The position numbers were made by a program, and so were the translations under genes. A stretch of 64,000 nt of DNA from Streptomyces sp. ML-6 (lineage in GTDB: Bacteria; Actinomycetota; Actinomycetes; Streptomycetales; Streptomycetaceae), in the NCBI RefSeq assembly GCF_030116705.1, contig NZ_JAOTIK010000001.1, positions 248,001 to 312,000 on the forward strand, in the 5' to 3' direction. This document shows positions 33,987 through 42,714 of the stretch, one piece after another. Below the pieces are notes generated by a model. It searched no databases. It was not told where the DNA came from and saw only the letters and a list, made by a program, of their open reading frames with translations. Position 1 is the stretch's first letter. Each line of letters starts with the position of its first letter.

Positions 33987-35234
33987 GTGCCCACACCATC
34001 CGTCGGCTGGTTCGACGCCGCACGCTTTGGACTGTTCGTTCATTTCGGTCTGTACAGCCTCGCCGCGCGGCACGAGTGGGTCCGCGGCCGGGAGGCCATG
34101 TCGCAGCCGGAGTACGACCGTTACCTGCGGAAATTCGATCCCGACCTGTTCGACGCGAGGGAACTGGCCCGCGCGGCACGGAAGGCCGGGATGCGGTACG
34201 CCGTACTGACCGCCAAACACCATGACGGGTTCTGCCTGTTCGACTCGGCCCTGACCGACTACACCTCGGTGCGTGCCGCGGACCGGGACCTGGTGGCCGA
34301 GTTCGCGGAGGCGATGCGTGCCGAGGGGCTGCGGGTGGGCCTGTACTACTCGCTGCTCGACTGGCACCACCCGGACTTCACCGTCGACCAGCACCATCCG
34401 CTGCGGGGTACGGCCGCGGCCGACGAGCCCCGGGACATGGTGCGCTACCGCGCGTATCTGCACGGTCAGGTGCGCGAGTTGCTGACCGGTTACGGGCGGG
34501 TCGACCTGCTCTTCCTCGACTTCACCTATCCCGGCAAGGGGCCGGCCGAGTGGGGTGCGGAGGAACTGATCTCCATGGTCCGCGAGTTGCAGCCGGGCAT
34601 CCTCGTCAACGACCGGCTCGGCATCCCGGGCGACTACGTGACGCCCGAGCAGTACCAACCCGACCGCCCGTTGGAACGGGACGGCGTGGCGGTGCGGTGG
34701 GAGGCGTGCCACACGCTCAACGGCTCATGGGGTTACGACCGGGACAACCACGAGTACAAGGATCCGGCGATGCTCGTCCGGATGCTGGTGCAGTCCGTCG
34801 CCTGCGGGGGCAATCTGCTGCTCAACGTCGGCCCCACCGGGCGGGGTTCGCTTGATCCGCGGGCCCGGGAGACGCTGCGTGCCATCGGCCGGTGGATGGT
34901 TCCGCACGCGCGGGCCGTGCACGGCGCCGGGCCGAGCGCCTTCGAGGCGCCGCCGAACACCCTCTGCACGCAGTCCGGCCGGAACCTCTATCTGCATCTG
35001 CTCTCATGGCCCCTCAAGCACCTCCATCTGCCGGGCCTCGCCGGGCGGGTGCGGTACGCGCAACTGCTGCACGACGGTTCGGAGATCCGGTTCCACGAAC
35101 TGGACGGAACGCAGCACGAGCACGTCAACATGGCGCCGCCCGGCCGCGCTCCGGGCACGCTCACGCTGACGCTCCCGGTCATCCGGCCGGACGTGCTGCT
35201 CCCGGTGATCGAGCTCGAACTGGACGACGAGTGA
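33987..35234 (+). CDS. Cytoplasmic GH29 alpha-L-fucosidase
   Basis: A 415-residue retaining alpha-L-fucosidase. The GTG start has AGGAG six bases upstream and there is no signal peptide, so it acts inside the cell on imported oligosaccharides. GH29 landmarks are WFDAARFGLFVHFGLYS, YAVLTAKHHDGFCLFDS, GLYYSLLDW and DLLFLDFTY, where Asp178 is the expected nucleophile. NLLLNVGPTGRGSLDP closes the catalytic domain, and a short beta-sandwich follows. Natural substrates are alpha-fucosyl groups of plant or host glycans. The gene is divergent from the RraA-type gene under operator A and precedes the ABC importer operon. Confidence 0.92.
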   Translation: MPTPSVGWFDAARFGLFVHFGLYSLAARHEWVRGREAMSQPEYDRYLRKFDPDLFDARELARAARKAGMRYAVLTAKHHDGFCLFDSALTDYTSVRAADRDLVAEFAEAMRAEGLRVGLYYSLLDWHHPDFTVDQHHPLRGTAAADEPRDMVRYRAYLHGQVRELLTGYGRVDLLFLDFTYPGKGPAEWGAEELISMVRELQPGILVNDRLGIPGDYVTPEQYQPDRPLERDGVAVRWEACHTLNGSWGYDRDNHEYKDPAMLVRMLVQSVACGGNLLLNVGPTGRGSLDPRARETLRAIGRWMVPHARAVHGAGPSAFEAPPNTLCTQSGRNLYLHLLSWPLKHLHLPGLAGRVRYAQLLHDGSEIRFHELDGTQHEHVNMAPPGRAPGTLTLTLPVIRPDVLLPVIELELDDE

Positions 35235-35362
35235 GGGCACTACAGCTTCTTCCCGCAGGTGGCCGGTGCCGGATCCCGGTCCGCGCACCGGCGATCGGCT
35301 CCCTGGCGGGGCCGTTCGGCGGGACGGTACGGATCCGGGCGGGCGGATTGGCTGCAGCACCC

Positions 35363-35392
35363 TTGAACATGCCGGGGTGCCACCCATAGCAT
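35363..35392 (+). promoter_or_regulatory. Promoter of the ABC importer operon
   Basis: TTGAAC (35363-35368) and TAGCAT (35387-35392) are separated by 18 bases. The 354-base gap 35235-35588 holds no gene, only this promoter, operator B and a half-site (ATCGAT core with CTATCGATCA, 35551-35556). Confidence 0.5.
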
Positions 35393-35412
35393 CAGTAATC
35401 GATAGACGATAG
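35389..35412. promoter_or_regulatory. Operator B of the fucose-type regulon
   Basis: GCATC-AGTA-ATCGAT-AGAC-GATAG shares the 5-4-6-4-5 layout of operator A. It overlaps the -10 element and start point of the importer promoter, as expected for a repressor site. Confidence 0.75.
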
Positions 35413-35588
35413 TTCCCCGAGTGAGGCCCCCAGGCGCCGGGCCATCCCCGACCCCGCCCTCACCGCGCGTCAGCGAGTCCCCGTGCCACCCCGGCAGCTC
35501 GCCCGCCCTCCCCTGCCTGCGGAGCCGCAAGCCGGCAGGAAGAGCCGACTATCGATCACTCACGACTACGCAAGGGAGCGTGTCTCGA

Positions 35589-36833
35589 ATGAGAACTACC
35601 TGGCGCCGGGCCTGCGCTTTCGCCGTGGCTCCGCTGGTGATGGCCTCCGCCGTCGCCTGCGGCGGCGGCTCCGGCGACGACGCGGAGGGCACCACCCTGC
35701 GCGTCATCGTCAACATCTCTCCGAACCTCACGGAGAAGTACTGGAACGACCTCTTCGCGCAGTACGAGAAGAAGAACCCCGGCGTGAAGGTGAAGCTGGA
35801 ACTGACCGGCACGATCTCGGCGAACGCCAAGCTGACCCAGGACCTGGCGGCGGGCGACCCGCCGGACGTCGCCCAGCAGATCACGCCGACGACGGAGAAC
35901 GCCTCCCTGTTCGCCGACCTCTCGGACCAGCCCTGGGCCGCCGACACCCCGCTGGCCGAGCAGTACGCCATCGACGGCAAGCGCTACGTGGTGGGGGTCG
36001 GCGAGCAGATCCAGTCGCTCGTCTTCTACAACAAGGCCGCCTTCGCCAAGGCCGGGCTCGACGCGACGAAGATCCGGACCATCGATCAGTTCACCGACGC
36101 CATGGGGAAGTTGAAGTCCGCCGGTTACAAGCCGTTGCAGACGGCCGGCCAGTGGGTGACGGGGGCCCAGTTCTCCATGATGGCGGACGCCGGTGTCCTC
36201 ACCGAGGACCCGAAGTGGACGGCCAAGCGCCACGACGGCAAGGTCTCCTTCGCCGACAACGGCTATCTGCCCTACTTCGAGCACTACAAGGAGTGGATCG
36301 ACTCCGACCACCTCGACAAGAGCTCCCTCGGTCTCACCTACGCGGACGGCCAGACCGCCTTCCTGAACGGCAAGTCCGCGATGTACATCATGGGTTCGTA
36401 CTTCGTGCCCGCCGCGGACGCCGCGAAGAAGAGCGACGACATCGGCGTGTTCACCATGCCGACCGACGGGGCGTACCCCTCGGGCCAGTTCGGCAACATG
36501 TCCAACCCGTACGTCGTGGTGAACAAGTCGCGACACCGGGCCGAGGCGATCGACTTCGTGAAGTGGCTGGTCACCGACCCGGTCGCGATCAAGAGTCAGC
36601 TGGCCGCCGACGGAAATCTGCGGGAGGGGTTCAGCTACCCGATGTCCAGTCTCGGCACCTCGGTGCAGAAGATCCTGGACGGGGCACCGTCGGTGATCGT
36701 CAAGTCGGGCCCCACCCAGCCCATCGCCGGCTTCGGCGACGAGCTCAACAAGCAGGTCCAGTCCCTGTACACGGGCGCCTCCGCCGAGGACGCCGCCGAA
36801 GGATTGGACAAGTGGTGGAACTCGCAGAGCTGA
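35589..36833 (+). CDS. Sugar ABC transporter substrate-binding lipoprotein (CUT1)
   Basis: A 414-residue lipoprotein that captures oligosaccharide or sugar outside the membrane. A type II signal peptide ends in ASAVAC, giving lipidated Cys at about residue 24, then a GGGSGDD linker. The family 1 solute-binding fold follows: VKVKLELTGTISANAKLTQDLAAGDPPDVA, GQTAFLNGKSAMYIMGSYF and NPYVVVNKSRHRAEAIDFVKWL. It is the first gene of an operon with two permeases. No ATPase gene is present, as is usual in Streptomyces, where the shared MsiK ATPase serves many CUT1 importers. Start ATG 35589; a GTG nine bases upstream is too close to the ribosome site. Confidence 0.92.
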   Translation: MRTTWRRACAFAVAPLVMASAVACGGGSGDDAEGTTLRVIVNISPNLTEKYWNDLFAQYEKKNPGVKVKLELTGTISANAKLTQDLAAGDPPDVAQQITPTTENASLFADLSDQPWAADTPLAEQYAIDGKRYVVGVGEQIQSLVFYNKAAFAKAGLDATKIRTIDQFTDAMGKLKSAGYKPLQTAGQWVTGAQFSMMADAGVLTEDPKWTAKRHDGKVSFADNGYLPYFEHYKEWIDSDHLDKSSLGLTYADGQTAFLNGKSAMYIMGSYFVPAADAAKKSDDIGVFTMPTDGAYPSGQFGNMSNPYVVVNKSRHRAEAIDFVKWLVTDPVAIKSQLAADGNLREGFSYPMSSLGTSVQKILDGAPSVIVKSGPTQPIAGFGDELNKQVQSLYTGASAEDAAEGLDKWWNSQS

Positions 36834-37738
36834 CCCGGCGGGAGCACACCGCCGCCCGGCGGCGGGTGCGGCTGCGGGAGACCGCCGTCTCCCTGGGCCT
36901 CATGGGGCCGGCCGTCCTGCTCTACACCGTGATGACCGTGATTCCGGTGGGCGTCGCGGTGTATCTCAGCCTGACGGACTGGGACGGCTTCTCGCCGTCC
37001 CGGTTCATCGGCCTCGACAACTACCGGCACCTGTTCGACGACCCGAGCTCGGGCGACGCCTGGTACGTGACCGCGCTCATCGCCGGGGTCGGCACCGTGC
37101 TCATGGTCGGCGCGGGCCTGGTGTACGCGCTGGTGCTCAAGGGACGGTCGCGCACGAACTCGTTCTTCCGGGCCGTGGCCTACTTCCCGCACGTGATCAG
37201 CGCGTTGATCCTCGGGTACCTGTGGGCGGCGATCCTCGGCACCAACGGCGCCGTCAACAACACCCTCGCCAAGTTCGGCATGGAACCCATCGGGTTCCTC
37301 TTCGACGAGAAGCTCGCGCTCATCACCCTGATCGGGGTCATCGTGTGGGCCGGGTTCGGGTTCAACGTCGTGCTGTTCGTGGCGGCGCTGCAGACGGTGC
37401 CGAAGGAGCTGCTGGAGGCAGCCGCGATCGACGGCGCCACCCGGCGCCAGACCAATCTGCGCGTGGTGGTCCCGATGATCGCGCCGGTGGTGACCGTGGC
37501 GACGGTGCTCAATCTGGTGGGCCTGATCCGGGCCTACGACATCGTGGTGAGCCTGACCGGCGGCGGTCCCGCCGGCTCGACGCAGACGTTCACCTATCTC
37601 ATCCTCGCCCGTTCCTTCGAGGGCACCAAGGTCGGTTATGCAACAGCCCAGGCGGTTTTCCTGATGGTCGTGTCCGCCGTGCTCGCCCTCCTCGTGACGG
37701 CGCTGCGCAACCGTCAAGATCAAGCCGCGGCTGGTTAG
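36812..37738 (+). CDS. Sugar ABC transporter permease (UgpA/MalF type)
   Basis: A 308-residue inner-membrane permease with six predicted helices. The EAA loop that contacts the ATPase is ELLEAAAIDGATRRQTNLRVVVPMI (about residues 203-227). The typical N-terminal YTVMTVIPVGVAVYLSLTDWDGFSPSRFIGLDNYRHLF identifies the MalF/UgpA group. The GTG codons at 36812 and 36815 are the first plausible starts, giving a 22-base overlap with the binding-protein gene and therefore translational coupling. It forms the translocation channel with the next permease. The expected substrate is a fucose-containing saccharide, inferred from the operon and regulon, not from the permease itself. Confidence 0.9.
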   Translation: MVELAELTRREHTAARRRVRLRETAVSLGLMGPAVLLYTVMTVIPVGVAVYLSLTDWDGFSPSRFIGLDNYRHLFDDPSSGDAWYVTALIAGVGTVLMVGAGLVYALVLKGRSRTNSFFRAVAYFPHVISALILGYLWAAILGTNGAVNNTLAKFGMEPIGFLFDEKLALITLIGVIVWAGFGFNVVLFVAALQTVPKELLEAAAIDGATRRQTNLRVVVPMIAPVVTVATVLNLVGLIRAYDIVVSLTGGGPAGSTQTFTYLILARSFEGTKVGYATAQAVFLMVVSAVLALLVTALRNRQDQAAAG

Positions 37739-37744
37739 GAGCAG

Positions 37745-38656
37745 GTGGTGGTCGTAACCGAGGCGAAGGTCCGCGAGGAGCGGACGGCACCGCCGGTGCC
37801 CGGCCCCCGGGCCGGGGACGAGCGGCGCGAGCCCCGCTCGCTCCTGCGCGGGCTGCTGCTGGGCGTGTTGTTCTTCGTCATGATCGTGCCGGTGTACCTG
37901 CTCGTCGTGAACGCGTTCAAGTCGCAGGAGGAGATCCTCGACAGCCCGTTCTCGCTGCCGCTCGGCGGTCTGACGCTGGAGCACCTCTCCGCGGCCGTCA
38001 ACAGCCCCCAGTACAACGTGATCGGGGGCTACGGGTTCACCCTCTTCCTGGTCGTGGTCGTGGACGTGCTGTGCATCCTGCTGGCCGGGCCGGCCGCGTA
38101 CGCGATCGCGCGCAGTCTCAAGCGCCGCACCCAACTGGTGCTGCTGTACTTCCTGGCCGGCACCTTCATCCCCGGCGCCGCCGTGATCATTCCGGTGATC
38201 TACGTGCTGCGCGAGATCGGTCTCGCGAACACCGTGACCGGTCTGGTCGCGCACGACGTGGCGACGACCCTGCCGGTGAGCATCTTCCTGTTCGTCGGCT
38301 TCATCCGCACCATCCCGGTGGACATCGACCATGCGGCAACCATCGACGGGGCGGGCAGGTACCGGACCTTCTGGACCATCATCTTCCCGCTGATGCGTCC
38401 GGCGGTCGTGACGGTGCTGATCCTCAACTCCATAGGAATCTGGAACGACTTCGTCAGCCCGCAGATCCTGCTCAGCCCGTCGTCCGGGCACTACACCGTG
38501 ACGACGGCGATCTACGCCGGGGTCAGTCAGTACTCGACCGATCTGACCAAGGTGTTCCCCAATCTGCTGCTCGCGGTGGCGCCCGTGATCATCTTCTTCA
38601 TCTACATGCAGCGCCACATCATCAGCGGCCTCACGGTCGGTGCGGTGAAGGGATGA
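37745..38656 (+). CDS. Sugar ABC transporter permease (UgpE/MalG type)
   Basis: A 303-residue permease pairing with the preceding one. The first helix is LLLGVLFFVMIVPVYLLVVNAFK, and the EAA loop reads IDHAATIDGAGRYRTFWTIIFPLMRP (about 195-220). The C-terminus ends FFIYMQRHIISGLTVGAVKG, the strongly conserved end of MalG-like permeases. AGGAG overlaps the stop codon of the upstream gene. GTG 37745 and 37748 are both possible starts; the second has the better spacing. It is followed after 49 bases by the secreted beta-helix gene, probably in the same transcript. Confidence 0.9.
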   Translation: MVVVTEAKVREERTAPPVPGPRAGDERREPRSLLRGLLLGVLFFVMIVPVYLLVVNAFKSQEEILDSPFSLPLGGLTLEHLSAAVNSPQYNVIGGYGFTLFLVVVVDVLCILLAGPAAYAIARSLKRRTQLVLLYFLAGTFIPGAAVIIPVIYVLREIGLANTVTGLVAHDVATTLPVSIFLFVGFIRTIPVDIDHAATIDGAGRYRTFWTIIFPLMRPAVVTVLILNSIGIWNDFVSPQILLSPSSGHYTVTTAIYAGVSQYSTDLTKVFPNLLLAVAPVIIFFIYMQRHIISGLTVGAVKG

Positions 38657-38705
38657 TCCGGGCCCGCCGTCCGCGGACCGTCCGTCGAAGGAGAAAGGAC
38701 ATGCT

Positions 38706-40691
38706 GTGCTGAGGAAATGGTGGTCACGGTCCCGTCGGGGCCCGTGGTCCGCGGGCGCCGTGCTCGCGTCCCTGTCCGTGGTGGCGGCCGCCGTGCCGGC
38801 CACCGCCGTGCAGGCCGAGGAGGGCCGGACCTACTACGTCGCACCGTCGGGCCGGGACACGGCGAACGGCCTCACGGCCCGGACCCCGTTCCGGCACATC
38901 CAGCGGTGCGCCGATGTGATGGGGCCGGGCGACACCTGCCTGATCATGTCCGGCACCTACCAGGAGACGGTCGTGCCGGCCCGGTCGGGCACTCCCGGGC
39001 GGCCGATCACCTACCGTGCCGCCGAGGGCGCGCAGGTGACGATGAACGGCGCCGACCGCGTCCGGGGCTGGTCGAAGGTGACCGGCCGGGACGTCGCCGC
39101 GATCGCCCGGACCGACCCGTACGCGGCGGCCTCGCCCTTCAGCGAGGCCGTGAAGGCGGGGCGGATCCACAGCACCCGGGTGGACCTCGGCTCCGACGTG
39201 ACCACCGTGCAGGTGTTCACGGACAAGAAGATGAACGTCGAGGCCCAGTGGCCCGACCCGGGGCTCGACCTGCTCGCCCCGACCCTGCAGTACGCCGCGG
39301 CGGGCAGCGCGGAAGCCACCATCGCCGACCCGGCGCTGACCCGGCCTGCCGGGTACTGGGACGGCGCGCGTGCGCTGACCGGCTACTGGTACGTGTCGGC
39401 GACGGCGAAGGTGAAGAGCTCCGCCGTCGGGTCGGTGACGCTGGACGCGGCGCCGCCGTGCGTGCACAAAGTGGTGCCGAAGGAGACCCGCTACGCCCTG
39501 GCCGGGAAGATCGGTGAACTGGCCCACCCGGGCACGTGGTTCTACGACCCCGCGGCCAAGCGCCTGTACCTCTACAGCGAGGACGACCCCGGCCGGCACA
39601 CGATCGAGGCGAAGTCGCGCACCCTGGCCTTCGACCTGACCGGCGCCAGTCACACCTCGGTCGTCGGGATCGGCCTGTTCGCCTCGTCGATCGCCACGGG
39701 TGACTCCAGCACGGGCATCACCCTGAACCGCATCACCGGCAAGTACCTGTCGCACTACACGGACATCACCCGGGGCGCGACGGACTGCGGCTCCACGGTG
39801 ACCCGCGGCGTGGCCGACACCGGCATCGTCCTGAACGGCACCCACAACAGAATCGTCAACAGCGATCTGTCGTTCAGCGCCGGGAACGGGATCGCCCTGC
39901 GCGGCCAGAACAACACCGCGACGGACAACGTCATCCACGACGTGGACTACATGGGCACGTACGCGGCGGGCATCGCGGTCCAGGGCAACAGCCAGACCGT
40001 CATGAACAACACCATCTCCCGGGTCGGCCGCAGCGGCATCAACCTGCAGTGGAACACCGTCGAAGGGCTCGCCCCGGGGCCGGACCGGATCGCGTACAAC
40101 GACATCTCCGGGTACGCCCGGCTGAGCCTGGACGTCGCCGCGATCTACACCTGCTGCAGCGCCTGGATGATGGGCTCCTCCCTCGACCACAACGTGCTGC
40201 ACGACCCCGCGCCGGCCACGACGTCCACCACGTTCGGGATCTCCGGCATCTACGCGGACAACGGCCAGAGCGACCTGGTCATCGCGAACAACGTGGGCTG
40301 GGGGAACCGTGAGGGCACGGTCATGCTCAACGGGCTGGGCACCGGCTCGCACGACAACGGCGTGTACAACAACACCGGCGGGATGACGTTGTTCTACGTC
40401 AAGGAACCGGGGCAGTCCACCGGGACGAAGATCTACAACAACGTCGGCCCCATCCGCGGCCTGGACGGTGCCACGGACGGCGGACTGGTGCTGTCCGCCA
40501 ACCTCCCGGCCGAGGTCGATCCGCTGTTCGTGGACGCGGCGCGGCACGACTACCGCCTGTCGGAGGCGTCCCCCGCACGCAACCGGGGGATCGCCCTGCC
40601 GGGCATCAACGACGGGTCGACGGACCCGGCCCCCAGCCTCGGCGCCTACCAGTACGGGGCACCGAAGTGGACGGCGGGCGCCCGTCGTTAG
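38706..40691 (+). CDS. Secreted right-handed beta-helix carbohydrate-active protein
   Basis: A 661-residue exported protein. The signal peptide spans 1-39 (WWSRSRRGPW, hydrophobic core, ATAVQAEEG). It is followed by TYYVAPSGRDTANGLTARTPF, the entry strand seen in many polysaccharide lyase- and glycosidase-type beta-helices. Parallel beta-helix coils run from about 330 to 640 (NRIVNSDLSFSAGNGI, NNTATDNVIHDVDYMGTYAAGI, NNTISRVGRSGINL). Paired cysteines (TCCS) occur. GH141, which includes an alpha-L-fucosidase, has this general architecture, so a fucosidase or lyase releasing substrates for the adjacent importer is a reasonable guess. No catalytic residue can be assigned safely. GTG 38706 follows AAAGGA. 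Confidence 0.75.
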   Translation: MLRKWWSRSRRGPWSAGAVLASLSVVAAAVPATAVQAEEGRTYYVAPSGRDTANGLTARTPFRHIQRCADVMGPGDTCLIMSGTYQETVVPARSGTPGRPITYRAAEGAQVTMNGADRVRGWSKVTGRDVAAIARTDPYAAASPFSEAVKAGRIHSTRVDLGSDVTTVQVFTDKKMNVEAQWPDPGLDLLAPTLQYAAAGSAEATIADPALTRPAGYWDGARALTGYWYVSATAKVKSSAVGSVTLDAAPPCVHKVVPKETRYALAGKIGELAHPGTWFYDPAAKRLYLYSEDDPGRHTIEAKSRTLAFDLTGASHTSVVGIGLFASSIATGDSSTGITLNRITGKYLSHYTDITRGATDCGSTVTRGVADTGIVLNGTHNRIVNSDLSFSAGNGIALRGQNNTATDNVIHDVDYMGTYAAGIAVQGNSQTVMNNTISRVGRSGINLQWNTVEGLAPGPDRIAYNDISGYARLSLDVAAIYTCCSAWMMGSSLDHNVLHDPAPATTSTTFGISGIYADNGQSDLVIANNVGWGNREGTVMLNGLGTGSHDNGVYNNTGGMTLFYVKEPGQSTGTKIYNNVGPIRGLDGATDGGLVLSANLPAEVDPLFVDAARHDYRLSEASPARNRGIALPGINDGSTDPAPSLGAYQYGAPKWTAGARR

Positions 40692-40702
40692 ACGGAGTGG
40701 GG

Positions 40703-40744
40703 CGGCAGGGGCCCGCGCCGGAGATCCGGCTCGGGCCCCTGCCG
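40703..40744. terminator. Strong bidirectional terminator
   Basis: A 13-bp perfect stem, CGGCAGGGGCCCG / CGGGCCCCTGCCG, encloses a further GCCGGA / TCCGGC stem with a 2-base tip. It lies in the 101-base gap between the convergent beta-helix gene and the gntR gene and can serve both. Confidence 0.8.
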
Positions 40745-40792
40745 TCGCGCCACCGCCCCGCGGGGAGCACGGCGGCCTTTGCCGGGCGCGCC

Positions 40793-41527
40793 CTAACCCT
40801 TCTTGGCCGCGGTGGACTTGCGCGGCTTCTTCGCCGCCCGCGCGTCCGGCACCGGTCCGCGCCCCGCTGCGTGGTCGGCGAACGCGTCGGCCGCCTTGTC
40901 GGGGTCGCCGGCGCGCAGCAGGTTCACCAGGCGGCCGTGCTCGTCGGCCATCGCCTGCCGGTCCCCCTCGAAAAGGGGGTCGGAGATGGCGCGCAGGGCG
41001 CGCAGGCTCGGTTCGAGGACTTCCCACATGCGGGTCAGGAAGGGGTTGCCCGAGATCCGGCCGACCGTGGTGTGGAACTCTATGTCGGCGTCGCGGAAAC
41101 GGCTGACGTCGTTGTCGGCCGCAGCGGCGCGCATCCGCTCCACCAGGCCGTCGAGCTCCTCCAGGTGTTCCTCGGTGAGGTTCTCGGTGGCGAGCCGTGC
41201 GGCCAGCCGCTCCAGGGGTTCTCGTACCTGGCGGGCGTACTCCGCGTCCTTCGAGGAGATCTCGACGACGAAGTGGCCGCGGCGCGGGACGTGCATGAGC
41301 AGGCCCTCCCGGGCCAGCTGCTTCACCGCTTCCCGTACCGGGGCCTGACTCACCCCCAGACGCCTGGCGATCTCCGATTCGACCACTCGGTCGTTCGGTG
41401 CGAGGTCGCCCTCGACGACAGCCTGACGGAGCAGTTCGTAGACCTGGTCGGAGATCAGGGTTTTACGGAACCGGTCCTTGTTGGTGGCCAGCGTGGAGAC
41501 GAACCCAGCCGACGCGTTCGATGCCAT
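40793..41527 (-). CDS. GntR-family regulator, FadR/FCD subgroup
   Basis: A 244-residue regulator. The winged helix (about 22-88) has VYELLRQAVVEGDLAPNDRV, ESEIARRLGVSQAPVREAVKQL and VPRRGHFV. The C-terminal FCD ligand domain keeps the metal-binding set Asp148, His152, His197 and His219, which in relatives helps bind carboxylate ligands such as sugar acids. The last 15 residues are Lys/Arg-rich (KKPRKSTAAKKG), an uncommon tail. It is the only regulator in the fucose-type locus and has operator D just upstream of its own promoter. It is therefore the most likely reader of the five 24-bp sites and probably autoregulated, with an aldonate or keto-deoxy acid as inducer. Confidence 0.88.
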   Translation of the reverse strand: MASNASAGFVSTLATNKDRFRKTLISDQVYELLRQAVVEGDLAPNDRVVESEIARRLGVSQAPVREAVKQLAREGLLMHVPRRGHFVVEISSKDAEYARQVREPLERLAARLATENLTEEHLEELDGLVERMRAAAADNDVSRFRDADIEFHTTVGRISGNPFLTRMWEVLEPSLRALRAISDPLFEGDRQAMADEHGRLVNLLRAGDPDKAADAFADHAAGRGPVPDARAAKKPRKSTAAKKG

Positions 41528-41576
41528 GAAATCCCAATCCTGCAATGTGGGGAGCCGGTTACGCCATGATACGCGG

Positions 41577-41600
41577 TCATCGTCTATCGATGGGCGAATC
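41577..41600. promoter_or_regulatory. Operator D upstream of gntR
   Basis: TCATC-GTCT-ATCGAT-GGGC-GAATC, same layout as operator A with a weaker right arm. It lies 50 bases before the gntR start. A minus-strand TATCAT (complement of 41566-41571) next to it could be the -10, which places the site over the -35. Confidence 0.7.
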
Positions 41601-41777
41601 CCGCAGATCGGCTGATTCGACGAGGGGGCCGCTCATGCCGCGCACCCCCGGGGAGGCCGGTCCGGCCGCGGGACGGGGCCCCTCCCGTACGCCCGGGGAG
41701 GCGGGCCCCGGGGAGCCGTCCCGGCTCTTCGTGAGGGCCGGGACCGGCCCGGTCGAGCGACAGCATTCATTCACCAC

Positions 41778-41801
41778 CTATCGCCTATCGATCAATGAAT
41801 C
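41778..41801. promoter_or_regulatory. Operator E between gntR and the amidohydrolase gene
   Basis: CTATC-GCCT-ATCGAT-CAAT-GAATC. It sits 24 bases past the amidohydrolase stop codon and 250 bases upstream of gntR, separated from operator D by a GC-rich stretch with repeated CCCCGGGGAGGC-like words. It may cooperate with D by looping or control a second gntR promoter. Confidence 0.65.
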
Positions 41802-41824
41802 GAAGCAGCGCGATCCGAGCGCTG

Positions 41825-42655
41825 TCAACCACGCAGCCCGTACACGCGCACGGCCGTCGTGTGCAGCACCTCCCGCCGCTGCTCCTCGGGCAGCTGGGCG
41901 ATGCCCCGCCGGACGGTCGCCAGGGAGTCGGCCCGGGAACCCCGGGGAAGGCAGATCGGCCAGTCCGAGCCGACGAGGCAGCGGGCCGGGCCGAAGGTGT
42001 CGGTCACGTGCCGGACCAGGCGGTCGACCCGGGCGGCCGGGACACCGTGCTGCTGGGTGAGCAGGCCGGAGATCTTCACCACCACGTTCGGCAGCGCGGC
42101 GGCGCGTTCGACGTCCCGGTACCAGTCGTCGGGGTCCCGTGTCCGGAGGTTCGGCGGGTTGCCGAGGTGGTCGACGACCACGGTCAGCCCGGGGTCTCCG
42201 GCGGCCAGCTCGGCGGCCGTCCGCAAGGCACCGCCGCCGAGGTTGAGTTCGAGCACCACACCCGCCCCGGCCAGCACGGGAACGAGCTTGCGGGCCGATT
42301 CCGGCGTCGACTCCCACGCCGGTCCGCTCAGCCGCATCCCATTGGGCCGCGCCTCGCCCGGCCCGTCCAGGAGGGCCCGCAGACGGTGCGGCCCGGCCTC
42401 CCCGTGGACCTGCAGATTCGCCACGTAACCGGCGACCAGATCGGGGCGGCGCAGGCGCAGTTCGCGCAGCGCGAGCGTCTCGCCGGCATCGCCGCGGCCC
42501 GCCTCGACCAGGACGGTTCCGGCCGGGTCGCACCCGGCGCCGGACTCTTCCAGGTCGGGGAGCGAGAACACCCGGTGGTGCGCGGAGCCCGGACGGATCC
42601 AGCCGAACCCCTCCCCCGGGTTCCACAGATGGGCATGGCAGTCGATCACGGACAT
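41825..42655 (-). CDS. Amidohydrolase, L-fuconolactonase-like (COG3618 type)
   Basis: A 276-residue TIM-barrel metal hydrolase beginning SVIDCHAHLWNP, the HxH start of the COG3618 lactonase group (L-fuconolactonase, sulfomuconolactone hydrolase). Other metal or active-site segments are VLVEAGRGDA, LTVVVDHLGNPP and CLVGSDWPI, the last with the conserved Asp. It would open a sugar lactone to the aldonate in the cytoplasm. Context supports L-fuconolactone: a GH29 fucosidase, an aldose dehydrogenase-like reductase and a shared operator. The gene is divergent from the unknown protein at 42809. The ATG start has GGAGG three bases upstream. Confidence 0.85.
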   Translation of the reverse strand: MSVIDCHAHLWNPGEGFGWIRPGSAHHRVFSLPDLEESGAGCDPAGTVLVEAGRGDAGETLALRELRLRRPDLVAGYVANLQVHGEAGPHRLRALLDGPGEARPNGMRLSGPAWESTPESARKLVPVLAGAGVVLELNLGGGALRTAAELAAGDPGLTVVVDHLGNPPNLRTRDPDDWYRDVERAAALPNVVVKISGLLTQQHGVPAARVDRLVRHVTDTFGPARCLVGSDWPICLPRGSRADSLATVRRGIAQLPEEQRREVLHTTAVRVYGLRG

Positions 42656-42683
42656 CACCCTCCACGGGAGCGTCGCCGGCGTA

Positions 42684-42712
42684 TTGACACGTCGGCCCCT
42701 GCCCGTGAGTCT
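42684..42712 (+). promoter_or_regulatory. Promoter of the unknown-protein/AKR operon
   Basis: A consensus TTGACA (42684-42689) is followed after 17 bases by GAGTCT, a weak -10. On the other strand TAGACT (complement of 42708-42713) could be the -10 of the amidohydrolase gene. Operator F begins at the expected start point. Confidence 0.45.
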
Positions 42713-42714
42713 AG

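Noticed and set aside
35551..35556. A sixth operator of the fucose-type regulon
   Set aside because: The ATCGAT core and CTATCGATCA are present but the outer ATC and GA arms are missing. At best it is a half-site.
41577..41777. A 66-codon minus-strand gene between operators D and E
   Set aside because: It is Pro/Gly-rich, made from repeated GC-rich words, overlaps operator D and lacks a ribosome site.
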